A model generated the notes under the pieces. That model did not search any database. It was not told where the DNA came from and saw only the letters and a program-made list of their open reading frames with translations. 64,000 nt of DNA. It comes from CAZMXP01 sp964570285. Its GTDB lineage: Bacteria > Planctomycetota > PLA2. Made by a program: the position numbers and the translations under genes. Shown in pieces: positions 16,521 to 26,506 of the stretch. Positions within the stretch are counted from its first letter, which is position 1, and each line of letters starts with the position of its first letter. The stretch lies in NCBI GenBank assembly GCA_964570285.1, contig CAZMXP010000004.1, positions 76,066 to 140,065 of the forward strand, in the 5' to 3' direction.

Positions 16521-17753
<1,233 letters not shown>

Positions 17754-17759
17754 GGTCCG

Positions 17760-17858
17760 ATGAAAGATCCTTTCATCGGGCGCGAGGCGGGGGGGCCCCG
17801 GGGGCCGGTCGGCCATTGGCCCCCGGATTGCGGACGTCCCGCGGGGCGGTGTTCATGA
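17760..17858 (+). CDS. 32-codon upstream frame resembling a broken kinase N-terminus
   Basis: The frame begins MKDPFIGREAGG, which matches the signature before the kinase domain in the neighbouring kinases (DPLVGREFGG, DPLIGREVGG, DPFIGRTIEG). Similarity stops at a G7-CCCC-G5 tract (17789-17804). The TGA stop overlaps the ATG of the real kinase (ATGA, 17855-17858). It is either a relic of a duplicated or frame-shifted kinase start, or a translated coupling peptide. No ribosome binding site is obvious. Confidence 0.4.
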   Translation: MKDPFIGREAGGPRGPVGHWPPDCGRPAGRCS

Positions 17859-19102
17859 CGGCGGATCCTCTGGTCGGGCGGGAGTTCGGTGGCTACCGGA
17901 TCGAGGCGCTCCTGGGCGCGGGCGGGATGGGCTCGGTCTACCGGGCGACGCAGCTGAGCCTGAGCCGCCCGGTCGCGCTCAAGGTGCTTCCCGAGCCGGT
18001 CGGCGCCGACGCCCAGTTCGTGCACCGCTTCCACCGCGAGGCTGAGGTTCTCGCGTCGCTCTCGCACCCCAACGTCGTGCAGGTGATCGACCGCGGCGAG
18101 TGCGCGGGCCGCTACTTCATCGCGATGGAGTACGTGGACGGGGAGAATCTCCGCAAGATCATGCGGAGGGGGCCGATGGCCGCCCCGGAGGCGTGCCGGG
18201 TCGTGCGCGGGCTGCTCGACGCGCTCGACTACGCCCACCGTCGCGGCGTGATCCACCGCGACATCAAGCCCGAGAACGTGCTCGTCTCGTCCGACGGGGT
18301 CGTGAAGGTGGCCGACTTCGGGCTCTCCCGGGTCTTTGGCGGCGACGGGCCGGAGTCGCGCCTGACGAAGACGCAGATGCTGCTCGGCACCTTCGAATAC
18401 ATGGCGCCGGAGCAGCGCGAACGCGCGAAGGAGGCGGATGCCCGCAGCGACCTCTACGCGACCGCGGTGGTCTTCTACGAGATGCTCACCGGCGAGTTGC
18501 CGATCGGCCGCTTCGCGATGCCGAGCGAGCGCCTGCCGGGACTCGACGCGCGCCTCGACGCCATCCTCGACCGCGGCCTCGCGAAGGACCCCGAGGGCCG
18601 CTACGGTCGCGCCAGCGAGATGGGGCGCGCGATCGCGTCGCTCGGGGAGCTTTCGGCCCCCGAGCCCCCCCCGGAATGGCCCTCGTGGCGAGGGGCGGCG
18701 GCGGGGGTGAAGCGCCTGGTCGCCACGCTCCGTCCGCGCCCCGGACCGCGCCACCTCATGCGCCTCGACCTGCTGCTGACGCTGCTCGCGCTCCTGGGCA
18801 TGCTGATGTCGGCCGTCGGCCTCGTGCTGCTGCTTGCCCACGAGGAGTTCGAGGTCGGCCTCTGCGACATCGACCGCGACGCGGCGGGCCTCGTCGTGCT
18901 GCTCTACGGCATGCTGCTCTGGCACAGCGCCGGGCGGGCGCGCCGCCGCTCCGCGGGCGCGCGGGGGATGCTGCTCGCGCTGACCGCGCTCGCGCTGCCG
19001 ACGCTCGTCGCGATCCCCGTGACGGCGTGGACCTGGGTCGTGCTGCTCGACCGGCGCGTGCGCGCCCATTTCGAGGACGGCATCGCGAGCCCGGTTCGGT
19101 AG
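17855..19102 (+). CDS. Hanks-type Ser/Thr protein kinase 1 with C-terminal membrane segments
   Basis: A 415-aa protein. Kinase domain at about 12-270: glycine loop LLGAGGMGSVYRA, catalytic Lys in VALKVL, HRDIKPENVL, DFGLSR, and an activation-loop end YMAPEQRERAKEAD. After a Pro-rich linker (a C5-GAG-C8 tract at 18657-18672), two or three hydrophobic helices follow (LLLTLLALLGMLMSAVGLVLLL; LLALTALALPTLVAIPV). GTG at 17849 is an alternative start. The membrane-attached cytoplasmic kinase probably phosphorylates proteins on Thr, including partners read by the upstream FHA activator. It is the first of three tandem paralogs with different C-terminal halves. Confidence 0.93.
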   Translation: MTADPLVGREFGGYRIEALLGAGGMGSVYRATQLSLSRPVALKVLPEPVGADAQFVHRFHREAEVLASLSHPNVVQVIDRGECAGRYFIAMEYVDGENLRKIMRRGPMAAPEACRVVRGLLDALDYAHRRGVIHRDIKPENVLVSSDGVVKVADFGLSRVFGGDGPESRLTKTQMLLGTFEYMAPEQRERAKEADARSDLYATAVVFYEMLTGELPIGRFAMPSERLPGLDARLDAILDRGLAKDPEGRYGRASEMGRAIASLGELSAPEPPPEWPSWRGAAAGVKRLVATLRPRPGPRHLMRLDLLLTLLALLGMLMSAVGLVLLLAHEEFEVGLCDIDRDAAGLVVLLYGMLLWHSAGRARRRSAGARGMLLALTALALPTLVAIPVTAWTWVVLLDRRVRAHFEDGIASPVR

Positions 19103-19125
19103 TTGCGCCCCGGCCGGATCCCTGC

Positions 19126-19166
19126 GGAGTCCCCGCGCAGCGCGCGCACCGCGCCGCGGGGACTCC
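19126..19166 (+). terminator. GC-rich hairpin after kinase 1
   Basis: GGAGTCCCCGCG (19126-19137) pairs perfectly with CGCGGGGACTCC (19155-19166), with a 17-nt loop, 24 bases after the kinase stop. It is followed by TTCG rather than a T-run. Confidence 0.5.
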
Positions 19167-19647
19167 TTCGTGCCTTCGCGCCTCCGTGGTTTTCGTTCAC
19201 CCCGCTCGAATTCAGTGACTCGTCGGGATTCGCGCCAGCGGCGAGGAGTCTGCGGGCATGGAGTACAAGCGATCAGGGACGAGGGTATCGGATTTGATAA
19301 GGAACCCAGGAAGGGAGGAGCCCATGAGGGCAAGGGGGAGCGTCCCGGGACCCGGATGGATCGAAGCGCCGCTTCCTCGGTTCCTAGCTTCCTGGGTTCC
19401 TTCTTCCAGGCTCAAGACGAAGGCTGTGGTCCTGCGCATCCTCAAAGGCGCGAGCGGCAACATCCCCGCGCGTCTGCGAGCGCAAGCTACTTTCACCCGG
19501 CTCGAAAGATCGTTGCGTGGCTGGCGGTCGACGGTCGCGTGGACTATCGCCGCAACCATGCATTCCCAATAGGGTTACGGCGGATGGACACCTCTGGCCC
19601 CCCCCTTGCGTAGCTGTCTGGCACACCTACTCAAAGGAGGAACGACC
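19167..19647. other. 480-bp non-coding region with short repeats
   Basis: No convincing gene was found. It begins with a short-period repeat: on the minus strand three 8-bp units read ACGGAGGC, GCGAAGGC, ACGAAGGA. A 13-bp inverted repeat (19301-19313 with 19388-19400, GGAACCCAGGAAG) and a 16-bp near-duplication of CTTCCT-GGTTCCT units at 19372-19403 follow. Base composition is less GC-rich than the flanking genes. A 104-codon frame at 19258-19572 exists but has no recognisable protein features. AAAGGAGG at the end is the ribosome binding site of the next gene. Confidence 0.5.
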
Positions 19648-20490
19648 ATGAAAAAGCTGATCCTGATCGGGATCGGACTCGCTTTCGCCGGGGGCTTCAT
19701 CGGGTTCGATGCGGTCCGGGCCTTCGTGCACAAGACCCGGCAGGACGTCCGGTCCAAGCTGATGAGCCCCGAGATGGAGCTCAAGGCGCAGATCTCCGGC
19801 GCGCACGAGCTCGCGGAGAAGTGCGCCGAGTCCGTCATCAACGGCAAGGTCTCCCTCGCCCGCCTCGACTCGATGATCGAGGAGCGGGCGCGCGACCTCG
19901 ACCGGCGCCAGAAGTCCCTCGAGCGCGACCGCGTCGTGCTGGAGACGCGGCAGGCGTTGCTGCGCGAGGGACGCGCCGTCTACCTGATCAACCGCGAGGA
20001 GGTCTCGCCGCGCACGCTCAACCGCGACGCGGTGCTGCGCGCGAAGTCCTTCTCGACCGACCGGGAGATCTACCACCACCTCGAGGCGACCCTCGAGGAG
20101 CTGCGCGCGCAGCGCGTCAGCACCGCGGCGGAGATCGAGGCGGCGGTCGTGGAGCAGGCGCGCCTCGACGAGGAGATCCTCTCCCTGAAGGCGCAGCTCG
20201 AAAGCCTCACCGCGCGCCGCGCCGTCGCGCAGACCCGCGAGGAGTCGCAGTACGTCTTCGACCGCTCGACCTTCGACCAGGCGCGCGACAAGGTCGCCGA
20301 GATCCGCGCGACGATCGCCGAGCAGAACAAGCGCCTCGACTTCTACGGGCGCCGCTCGGTCGGCGGCCGCGGGCTGATCCCCGCGGACGTCGACGTCCCG
20401 GAGGAGAGCGGCATCGACGCGATCACCTCGGTGCTCGCGCAGGGCGCGGCGCCGGTGGAGCCGATGCCCTTGGCCGCGGTCCAGCGTTGA
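19648..20490 (+). CDS. Membrane-anchored coiled-coil protein
   Basis: A 280-aa protein with an N-terminal transmembrane anchor (KKLILIGIGLAFAGGFIGF) and a long charged coiled coil from about residue 30 to 235, followed by a short unstructured tail. It faces the periplasm if the anchor is a signal anchor. A strong Shine-Dalgarno (AAAGGAGG) lies seven bases before the ATG, unlike most genes here. It sits between kinase 1 and kinase 2, so it may be a scaffold or substrate of the kinase system. I do not recognise a named family. Confidence 0.85.
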   Translation: MKKLILIGIGLAFAGGFIGFDAVRAFVHKTRQDVRSKLMSPEMELKAQISGAHELAEKCAESVINGKVSLARLDSMIEERARDLDRRQKSLERDRVVLETRQALLREGRAVYLINREEVSPRTLNRDAVLRAKSFSTDREIYHHLEATLEELRAQRVSTAAEIEAAVVEQARLDEEILSLKAQLESLTARRAVAQTREESQYVFDRSTFDQARDKVAEIRATIAEQNKRLDFYGRRSVGGRGLIPADVDVPEESGIDAITSVLAQGAAPVEPMPLAAVQR

Positions 20491-20496
20491 GGGTAG

Positions 20497-20526
20497 GGGG
20501 GCGCGGGGGGAGTCCCCCGCGCCCCC
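20497..20526 (+). terminator. 13-bp perfect G/C hairpin
   Basis: G5 CGC G5 (20497-20509) pairs with C5 GCG C5 (20514-20526) around a GAGT loop. It lies six bases after the coiled-coil gene stop. No T-run follows; it is one of the recurring G-tract palindromes. Confidence 0.5.
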
Positions 20527-20550
20527 GGTTCAAGGCAGGAGTGGTGGAAC

Positions 20551-21228
20551 ATGCGAGCACTTACGTGGGTCTTCGTCAGCGGGTTGATCGCGCTGTGGGG
20601 CTGGTTCGCCCTCGAGGTGGCACCGGGGGACGGCCGGCGGCCCGTGGCCCTCGCGGTCGACGGCGACACCGCGGCCGAACTCAACAACCAGGGCGTCGCG
20701 CTCGACCGCCAGGGGCGCCCGGCCGACGCGCTCGCCTACTTCGAGAGGGCGCGCGACTTCCGCCCGCTCGAGCCGGTCTTCGCGGCCAACGCCGAGCGGC
20801 AGCGGCAGCGCGTCGAGATGCGGGGGTGGATCCGCTTCCTCGTGCCCGCCTCGGCCGTCGCGCTCGTGCTGCTCGTGCTGCGCGGCCTGCGCGGGCTGGC
20901 CGACCGGGCGCGGCTGCGCGGTCTCCACACGCGCGGCGAGAGTTTCGTGCGCATCCTGCCCGGCGACGAGCGCGTCGAGTTGCCGCTGCGGTTCAACGCG
21001 CCCGTCGAGGGGCTGCTGTCGCGCCACCCGCTGACGGTCGTCTGGTCGTGCGCGGGCCAGGGCAAGCACATGAAGAGCAGGCCGCCGGTGAAGGCGCGCG
21101 GCGACCACGCGACGATCCGGCTCGACGGCGAGCGGATGAAGCGCCTGCAGCGCCACCCCGGGGACTGGCGCGCCTTTCTCTACATGGGCAAAACCGCGGT
21201 CGGGGAAGCCGCGGCGAGGGTAGGCTGA
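20551..21228 (+). CDS. TPR-containing membrane protein
   Basis: A 225-aa protein. An N-terminal hydrophobic segment (WVFVSGLIALWGWFALEV) is followed by a TPR-like helix pair (ELNNQGVALDRQGRPADALAYFERA), a second transmembrane helix (PASAVALVLLVLRGL) and a cytoplasmic C-terminal domain of unknown type. GGCAGGAGTGGTGGAAC precedes the ATG. The stop and the ATG of kinase 2 overlap by one base (TGATG), which couples them strongly. It may be the sensory or adaptor partner of that kinase; this is inference. Confidence 0.82.
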   Translation: MRALTWVFVSGLIALWGWFALEVAPGDGRRPVALAVDGDTAAELNNQGVALDRQGRPADALAYFERARDFRPLEPVFAANAERQRQRVEMRGWIRFLVPASAVALVLLVLRGLRGLADRARLRGLHTRGESFVRILPGDERVELPLRFNAPVEGLLSRHPLTVVWSCAGQGKHMKSRPPVKARGDHATIRLDGERMKRLQRHPGDWRAFLYMGKTAVGEAAARVG

Positions 21229-23105
21229 TGAGCGTGCAGGAGAAGACCCGCGTGGAAGCGACCGGACCCGCCGACCCGCTGATCGGGCGGGAGGTCGGCG
21301 GCTTCCGCATCGAGAGCGTCCTCGGGCGCGGCGGCATGGGTGTCGTCTACCGGGCGATGCAGCATTCCCTCGGCCGCGCGGTCGCGATCAAGGTGCTGCC
21401 GGCGAAGTTCGGCGACAACCCGCAGTTCGTCGAGAGGTTCCGCCGCGAGGTGGACGTGCTCTCGCGGCTGAGCCATCCCAACATCGTCACGGTGTTCGAG
21501 CGCGGCGACGTGGACGGCGCGCCCTACGTCGCGATGGAGTACGTCGAGGGGACGACGCTCCGCGAGGTGATGCGGAACGGCCCGCTGCCGCGCAGCGAGG
21601 CGCTGCTGCTCGTGCGCGCGATCCTCTCGGCGCTCGAGCACGCCCACGGCAAGGGGATCATCCACCGGGACATCAAGCCGGAGAACGTGCTCGTCGCGCC
21701 CGGCGGCATCGTCAAGGTGGCCGACTTCGGCCTCGGGCGGCTGATGGGCCCGGCCGACACGACGCGGCTCACGCACACCCACCTGATGCTCGGGACCTTC
21801 GAGTACATGGCGCCCGAGCAGCGCGAGCGCGCGAAGGAGGCCGACGAGCGCGCCGACCTCTACGCGACCGGCGTCATGCTCTACGAGATGATCGCGGGCG
21901 AGCTTCCGATCGGCGTCTTCGCGCCGCTCTCGGAGAAGCGGCCGCAGGAGTGCGACCGCCGGATCGACCAGGTCGTGCGCCGGAGCCTCGAGAAGGATCC
22001 GGAGCAGCGCTACCAGCGCGCGTCGCAGATGGGCGAGGACGTCTCGCGGCTGCTCACGCAGGCGCCGATCGACATGCCTCCCCCGGCGGGCGCGCGGCCC
22101 CCGCAGCCCCCGCCGGCGGGCACTCTCGCCCGGGCCGGCGCGTGGGTGACCGCGCTGCTGCGCTCCTGGCCCGTCGCGCGCATCACCGGCAAGATCGGCC
22201 GGCGCTTCGCGCGCGATCTCACCGAGGAGCGCGAGGTGCAGCTCTGGCTTCGCCGCGCGGTGCCTGGGCTCTGGGAGACCTTCCCTTCGGGCGTCGAGTT
22301 CGAGAAGGACTCGGGCCGCATCGTGATGAAGCTCGACGCGACCATCTTCCCGCAGCCCGGCGTGCCGCAGCGCCTCGCGTCCGCCTTCGCCCGCGTGCTC
22401 GAGGCGCGCGCGCCGGGCCAGCTCCGCTCGATCGCCTCGGCCGACGCCGAGTGGGAGGCCACCCAGCCGGTCGCGCCGGTGCCGCTGCCGTCCACGCCGG
22501 CCCCGAGGGCGGGCGGTCCCTGCCGCCGGGGCGCCTACGCGCGCTACGGCTGGCTCGCCCTCGCGACGCCGCTCGCGGCCTTCTGGTGGGCCGCGTCGCA
22601 CTCGTTCCGGCTCACCGGAACCGAGTGGGCGATCTGGTCCTGCGCGACCGCCGCCAGCATGATCCTGCTGCCGCTGCTGCTCGGCGCCTTCGGCCGCTGG
22701 GGGTGGGCGCTGCTCGCGATCGCGGCGCCGGCCTTCTTCTTCCTGACGAAGGTCGAGGATCACCGCATCCAGGTGGTCGCCTTCTCCGCGCGACTTCCCG
22801 ACAACCTGCTGATCAAGCTGATGAGCGAGCCGGAGGTGGACGCCTACATCCGGTCCCACGCGCCGGTCTGGCCCACGTGGCCGGACGGCATGACCGTGCA
22901 GCAGGACTCCTGGACCCTCGGGGTCACGATCCCGGCGGCGCACGCTGCCGAGGACCGCGCCCACGAGATCGCGGCCGTGCTCTCCCGCGTGATCCAGGTG
23001 CGGGCGCCGATCCCTGTCACGCGGAGGGTGTTCGGCGACGCGACGCTCGAGCGGCGCCTTGCGTCCAATCCCGTGCCCGGCGGCGCGGCGGCGGTGGAAC
23101 GATGA
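21228..23105 (+). CDS. Hanks-type Ser/Thr protein kinase 2 with membrane helices and C-terminal domain
   Basis: A 625-aa protein. Kinase domain at about 20-285 with VLGRGGMGVVYRA, VAIKVLP, HRDIKPENVL, DFGLGR and YMAPEQRERAKEAD. A Pro-rich linker and a second globular segment (about 305-420) precede three hydrophobic helices (about 440-520: LALATPLAAFWWAA, ASMILLPLLLGAFG, LLAIAAPAFFFL) and a C-terminal tail of about 105 residues. Translation is coupled to the TPR gene by TGATG. It is close in sequence to kinases 1 and 3, pointing to tandem duplication with replacement of the C-terminal half. Confidence 0.93.
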   Translation: MSVQEKTRVEATGPADPLIGREVGGFRIESVLGRGGMGVVYRAMQHSLGRAVAIKVLPAKFGDNPQFVERFRREVDVLSRLSHPNIVTVFERGDVDGAPYVAMEYVEGTTLREVMRNGPLPRSEALLLVRAILSALEHAHGKGIIHRDIKPENVLVAPGGIVKVADFGLGRLMGPADTTRLTHTHLMLGTFEYMAPEQRERAKEADERADLYATGVMLYEMIAGELPIGVFAPLSEKRPQECDRRIDQVVRRSLEKDPEQRYQRASQMGEDVSRLLTQAPIDMPPPAGARPPQPPPAGTLARAGAWVTALLRSWPVARITGKIGRRFARDLTEEREVQLWLRRAVPGLWETFPSGVEFEKDSGRIVMKLDATIFPQPGVPQRLASAFARVLEARAPGQLRSIASADAEWEATQPVAPVPLPSTPAPRAGGPCRRGAYARYGWLALATPLAAFWWAASHSFRLTGTEWAIWSCATAASMILLPLLLGAFGRWGWALLAIAAPAFFFLTKVEDHRIQVVAFSARLPDNLLIKLMSEPEVDAYIRSHAPVWPTWPDGMTVQQDSWTLGVTIPAAHAAEDRAHEIAAVLSRVIQVRAPIPVTRRVFGDATLERRLASNPVPGGAAAVER

Positions 23106-23139
23106 ATAGGGGGCACGGGGGCAGGGGTAGGAGTCCAAG

Positions 23140-24564
23140 GTGGATCTGAGCGCGAGGACCCGGGTCAGCGAGAGCGTTCCCGACCCCTTCATCGGGCGGA
23201 CGATCGAGGGCCACCGCGTCGAGGAGGTCATCGGCCGCGGCGGCATGGGGACGGTCTATCGCACGACGCAGGTCTCCCTCGGCCGGCGCGCCGCGCTGAA
23301 GGTCCTGCCGGCGGATCTCGCGCAGGACCGGCACTTCGTCCAGCGGTTCCACCGCGAGGCGGAGGTGCTCTCGAGGCTGAGCCACCCCAACATCGTCACG
23401 GTCTTCGATCGCGGCGACGTGGACGGGCGCCCGTTCCTGCTGATGGAGTACGTCGAGGGGCCGAGCCTGCGCGAGCTGCTGCGCCGCGGGCCGCTCCGCC
23501 CCGACGTCGCGCTGCGCCACGTCAGCGCGGTGCTCTCCGCGCTGCAGCACGCGCACGGCAAGGGCGTGATCCACCGCGACATCAAGCCCGAGAACGTGCT
23601 GCTCGCCGAGGGCGAGATCGTCAAGGTGGCCGACTTCGGCCTCTCGCGCCTGCTCGGCCCCGCCGAGACCACGCGGCTCACGCGCACGCACTTCGCGATG
23701 GGGACCTACGAGTACATGTCGCCCGAGCAGCGCGAGCACGCGAAGGAGGCCGACGAGCGGAGCGACCTCTACGCGACGGGCGTCATCCTCTACGAGATGC
23801 TGACGGGCGAACTGCCGATCGGCCGGTTCGACCTGCCGTCGCGCCACCGCCCGAGCGAGTGCGACCGCCGCGTCGACGCGATCATCGAGAAGAGCCTCGA
23901 GAAGGACCCCGAGCGGCGCTACCAGCGCGCCTCCGAGATGGCGGATGCCGTCTCGGGCCTGCTCGAGGGCCCGGCCGGGGCCCCCCAGCCCCTGCCGCTC
24001 CCCGCGCGGGCGGCCGCCCGCATCGAGAACCACATCGACAACGTCGCGACGATCGACTACGTGCTCGGCACGCTCAGCCACCTGGTCGGATTCGCCGTGC
24101 TCTTCGGCGCGATCCGGATGCGAGTCGCGTTCGGACTGCCCTTCTTCGCCTTCTTCCTGACGGGCTGGTACCTGCGCAGCACCGCCGAGGAACTGCGCGC
24201 GTACAAGCCCGGCGCGCGGACGGGGCAGGCGGTCATCGCCCTCGTCGCCGCCGCCACCGTCGTGCTGCTCCCGTTCACGCTCTACTCCTTCTGGGTCCTC
24301 TTCGGCCACCGCGGCCGCACCTACTACGAGGCGCGCGGGCGCGGCCTCGACAGCCGCGAGGCCACCCGGTTCACGCAGCATCTCTTCGGCGAGGCCCGCC
24401 GGGCCCCCCGGCCGTCCCCCTCCCCGCGCCCCTCCGACATCGATCTCCAGTCCGTCGTCGTCTCCTCGCCCGCTCCCCGCCCGCGCGGCGGGCGGCGCGC
24501 GACGCTGCTGCTGCTGCTGCTGGTCGCCGGGCTGGCGGCGCTGATCTTCTACCTGCGCCACTGA
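23140..24564 (+). CDS. Hanks-type Ser/Thr protein kinase 3 with membrane helices
   Basis: A 474-aa protein that starts at GTG 23140 (MDLSARTRVSESVPDPF) after TAGGAG. Kinase domain at about 15-285: VIGRGGMGTVYRT, AALKVLP, HRDIKPENVL, DFGLSR, YMSPEQREHAKEAD. The C-terminal part has two or three hydrophobic stretches at about 305-390 and a final tail-anchor-like helix (TLLLLLLVAGLAALIFYL). Variable C-terminal modules on a conserved kinase suggest each paralog senses a different membrane signal. Spacing to kinase 2 is 34 bp, so a single transcript is likely. Confidence 0.93.
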   Translation: MDLSARTRVSESVPDPFIGRTIEGHRVEEVIGRGGMGTVYRTTQVSLGRRAALKVLPADLAQDRHFVQRFHREAEVLSRLSHPNIVTVFDRGDVDGRPFLLMEYVEGPSLRELLRRGPLRPDVALRHVSAVLSALQHAHGKGVIHRDIKPENVLLAEGEIVKVADFGLSRLLGPAETTRLTRTHFAMGTYEYMSPEQREHAKEADERSDLYATGVILYEMLTGELPIGRFDLPSRHRPSECDRRVDAIIEKSLEKDPERRYQRASEMADAVSGLLEGPAGAPQPLPLPARAAARIENHIDNVATIDYVLGTLSHLVGFAVLFGAIRMRVAFGLPFFAFFLTGWYLRSTAEELRAYKPGARTGQAVIALVAAATVVLLPFTLYSFWVLFGHRGRTYYEARGRGLDSREATRFTQHLFGEARRAPRPSPSPRPSDIDLQSVVVSSPAPRPRGGRRATLLLLLLVAGLAALIFYLRH

Positions 24565-24593
24565 ACGGCGCCCGCCGGTAGAATGCCGCGCCC

Positions 24594-25580
24594 GTGCCCC
24601 ACGAGATCCTCGTCGAGTACACGCGCGGCGACCGCAGCGAGTCGCAGCACCACGGCGCCTACTGCGTCGTCGAGAAGGGCGTCGTCGTGCGCTCCCGGGG
24701 CGACCTCGACGTGCCCGTCTTCTACCGCAGCGCCTGCAAGCCGTTGCAGGCGATCGCGGTGGTCGAGTCGGGCGCCGCCGACCGCTTCGGCTTCACCGCC
24801 GAGGAGCTCGCGATGGTGGTCGGCAGCCACGACGGATCGCCGCTCCACGCCGGGAACGCGGCGTCGATGATCCGCAAGGCGGGCGCCGTGCCGGAGATGC
24901 TGCGCTGCGGCGGCCACGTGCCGCTGAGCCGCGAGGTCTACGAGCAGTACGTGCGCGAGGGGAGATTCTGGGCGCGGCTCGAGGACAACTGCTCGGGCAA
25001 GCACGCGGGCATGATCGCCGCGACGTGCGCGTACGGGGAGGATCCGGCCCGCTATGCCGAGGGCGACGCGCGCGTGCAGCGCGAGAACCTCGCCAACATC
25101 GCGCTCTTCACCGGCGTGCCCGAGGAGCGGATCGGGCGGGGCATCGACGGGTGCGCCGCGCCGAACTTCGCGGTGCCGGTCGCGGCGATGGCCCTCGCGA
25201 TGGCGCGCTTCACGTCGCCGGAGGGGCTGCCCGACGCGAAGGCCGCGATCGCGCGGCGCATCGCCGCGTCGGTGCTCGCCCACCCGGAGATGATCGCCGG
25301 GCCGCGCCGGTTCGACACGCGGCTCATCCGCGCGTCGGGGGGCACGCTGCTCTCGAAGGAGGGCGCGGAAGGCGTGCAGGTGGTGGGCCTGATCGGACGC
25401 CAGACCGGCCTCGCGGTGAAGATCGCCGACGGCGGCAAGCGGGCGGCCGAGTTCGTCATCGCGACGCTGCTCGTCGAACTGGGAGCGGTCTCGGCGCAGG
25501 AGATCGGCTACGAGGAGCGCTTCCAGACCGTGCGCAACCGCGAGGGCGCGGTCGTCGGCGAGGCGGTCGTGCGGCTGTGA
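24594..25580 (+). CDS. L-asparaginase II family protein
   Basis: A 328-aa protein of the Rhizobium etli-type asparaginase II family, which deamidates L-asparagine to aspartate. Family motifs are YRSACKPLQAIAVVESGAA, VGSHDGSPLHAGN, and LEDNCSGKHAGMIA with the catalytic Ser-Lys pair, then GRGIDGCAAPNF. The GTG start lies nine bases after TAGAAT with no Shine-Dalgarno. The stop overlaps the following GTG (GTGA), forming a small operon with the NAD(P)HX dehydratase gene. Confidence 0.93.
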   Translation: MPHEILVEYTRGDRSESQHHGAYCVVEKGVVVRSRGDLDVPVFYRSACKPLQAIAVVESGAADRFGFTAEELAMVVGSHDGSPLHAGNAASMIRKAGAVPEMLRCGGHVPLSREVYEQYVREGRFWARLEDNCSGKHAGMIAATCAYGEDPARYAEGDARVQRENLANIALFTGVPEERIGRGIDGCAAPNFAVPVAAMALAMARFTSPEGLPDAKAAIARRIAASVLAHPEMIAGPRRFDTRLIRASGGTLLSKEGAEGVQVVGLIGRQTGLAVKIADGGKRAAEFVIATLLVELGAVSAQEIGYEERFQTVRNREGAVVGEAVVRL

Positions 25581-26497
25581 GGAGGGTCACCGACATCCCG
25601 CGCATTCCGGCGCTGCCGCGCGACGCGCACAAGGGGGTCCGGGGGCGCGTGCTGCTCGTCGCCGGCTCCCTCCGCATGTCGGGCGCGGCGCGCCTCGCGG
25701 GCTGGGGGGCGCTGCGCGCCGGCGCCGGGCTGGTCACGATCGCGGTCCCGGAGGTCGTGCACGCGATCGTCGCCGGTGACCTCGCCTGCGCGATGACGCT
25801 CCCGCTCCCCGCGAGGCACGGCGCGTTCGCCGCGGGCGGGGCGGCGCTCGCGCGGGAGTGCGCGGCCGGGGTGGACGCCGTGGCGGTGGGGCCCGGCCTC
25901 TCCCGGCACGCGGGATCCTTCCTCCGCCGCTTCCTGAAGGGCCTCGACAAGCCGCTCGTGCTCGACGCCGATGCGCTGAACCTCGTCGCCGCGGCACCGG
26001 AGATGCTCGACGGCGCGACCGGGCCGCGGGTCCTCACGCCGCATCCGGGAGAGGCCTCGCGCCTGCTCGCCCGGGCCGTGGGGCCGTCGACCGAGGAGCG
26101 CGTCGACGCCGCCCGTCAGATCGCCGAGCGCTTCCGCGCGACGGTGATCCTGAAGGGGCCCGCCAGCGTCGTCTGCGACGGCGAGTCGCTCCACTTCAAC
26201 CGCACCGGCAACCCCGGCATGGCGACCGGCGGCACGGGCGACGTGCTCACCGGCATCCTCGTCGCGCGTCTCGCGGCCGGCCTCCCGCCCCTCGATGCGG
26301 CGGTGCAGGCGGCGCACCTGCACGGGCGCGCGGGAGACCTCGCCGCCGCGGCGGTCGGCGAACGCTCGATGGTGGCCACGGACCTCGTCGCGAGCCTCGC
26401 CGTCGCCCTCTCGGAACTCGCCGAGCCGGTGGTCGACCACGCCGGCGCCGGGGAAAAAGCCTCCGGCGTGCGCCGCCGCGGAAGGCGTGGGCGATAA
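25577..26497 (+). CDS. nnrD: ADP-dependent NAD(P)H-hydrate dehydratase
   Basis: A 306-aa carbohydrate-kinase-like (ribokinase-fold) enzyme that repairs damaged hydrated NAD(P)H. Motifs include HKGVRGRVLLVAGSLRMSGA, AVGPGLSRHAGS, PLVLDADALNLVA, LTPHPGEASRLL, TVILKGPASVV and the GNPGMATGGTGDVLTG signature. The epimerase half (NnrE) often fused in other bacteria is absent. GTG at 25577 overlaps the asparaginase stop. The C-terminal 40 residues are extra and basic. Its TAA stop lies inside the GATAAT box of the next gene. Confidence 0.94.
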   Translation: MRRVTDIPRIPALPRDAHKGVRGRVLLVAGSLRMSGAARLAGWGALRAGAGLVTIAVPEVVHAIVAGDLACAMTLPLPARHGAFAAGGAALARECAAGVDAVAVGPGLSRHAGSFLRRFLKGLDKPLVLDADALNLVAAAPEMLDGATGPRVLTPHPGEASRLLARAVGPSTEERVDAARQIAERFRATVILKGPASVVCDGESLHFNRTGNPGMATGGTGDVLTGILVARLAAGLPPLDAAVQAAHLHGRAGDLAAAAVGERSMVATDLVASLAVALSELAEPVVDHAGAGEKASGVRRRGRRGR

Positions 26498-26498
26498 T
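26493..26498 (+). promoter_or_regulatory. GATAAT -10-like box containing a stop codon
   Basis: GATAAT contains the TAA stop of nnrD (26495-26497) and lies eight bases before the GTG start of the HEAT-repeat gene. There is no Shine-Dalgarno in between. Confidence 0.5.
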
Positions 26499-26506
26499 CG
26501 TCGTCC

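Noticed and set aside
19258..19572. 104-codon frame as a gene
   Set aside because: No homology-like pattern, overlaps repeats, and codon use does not match the neighbours.
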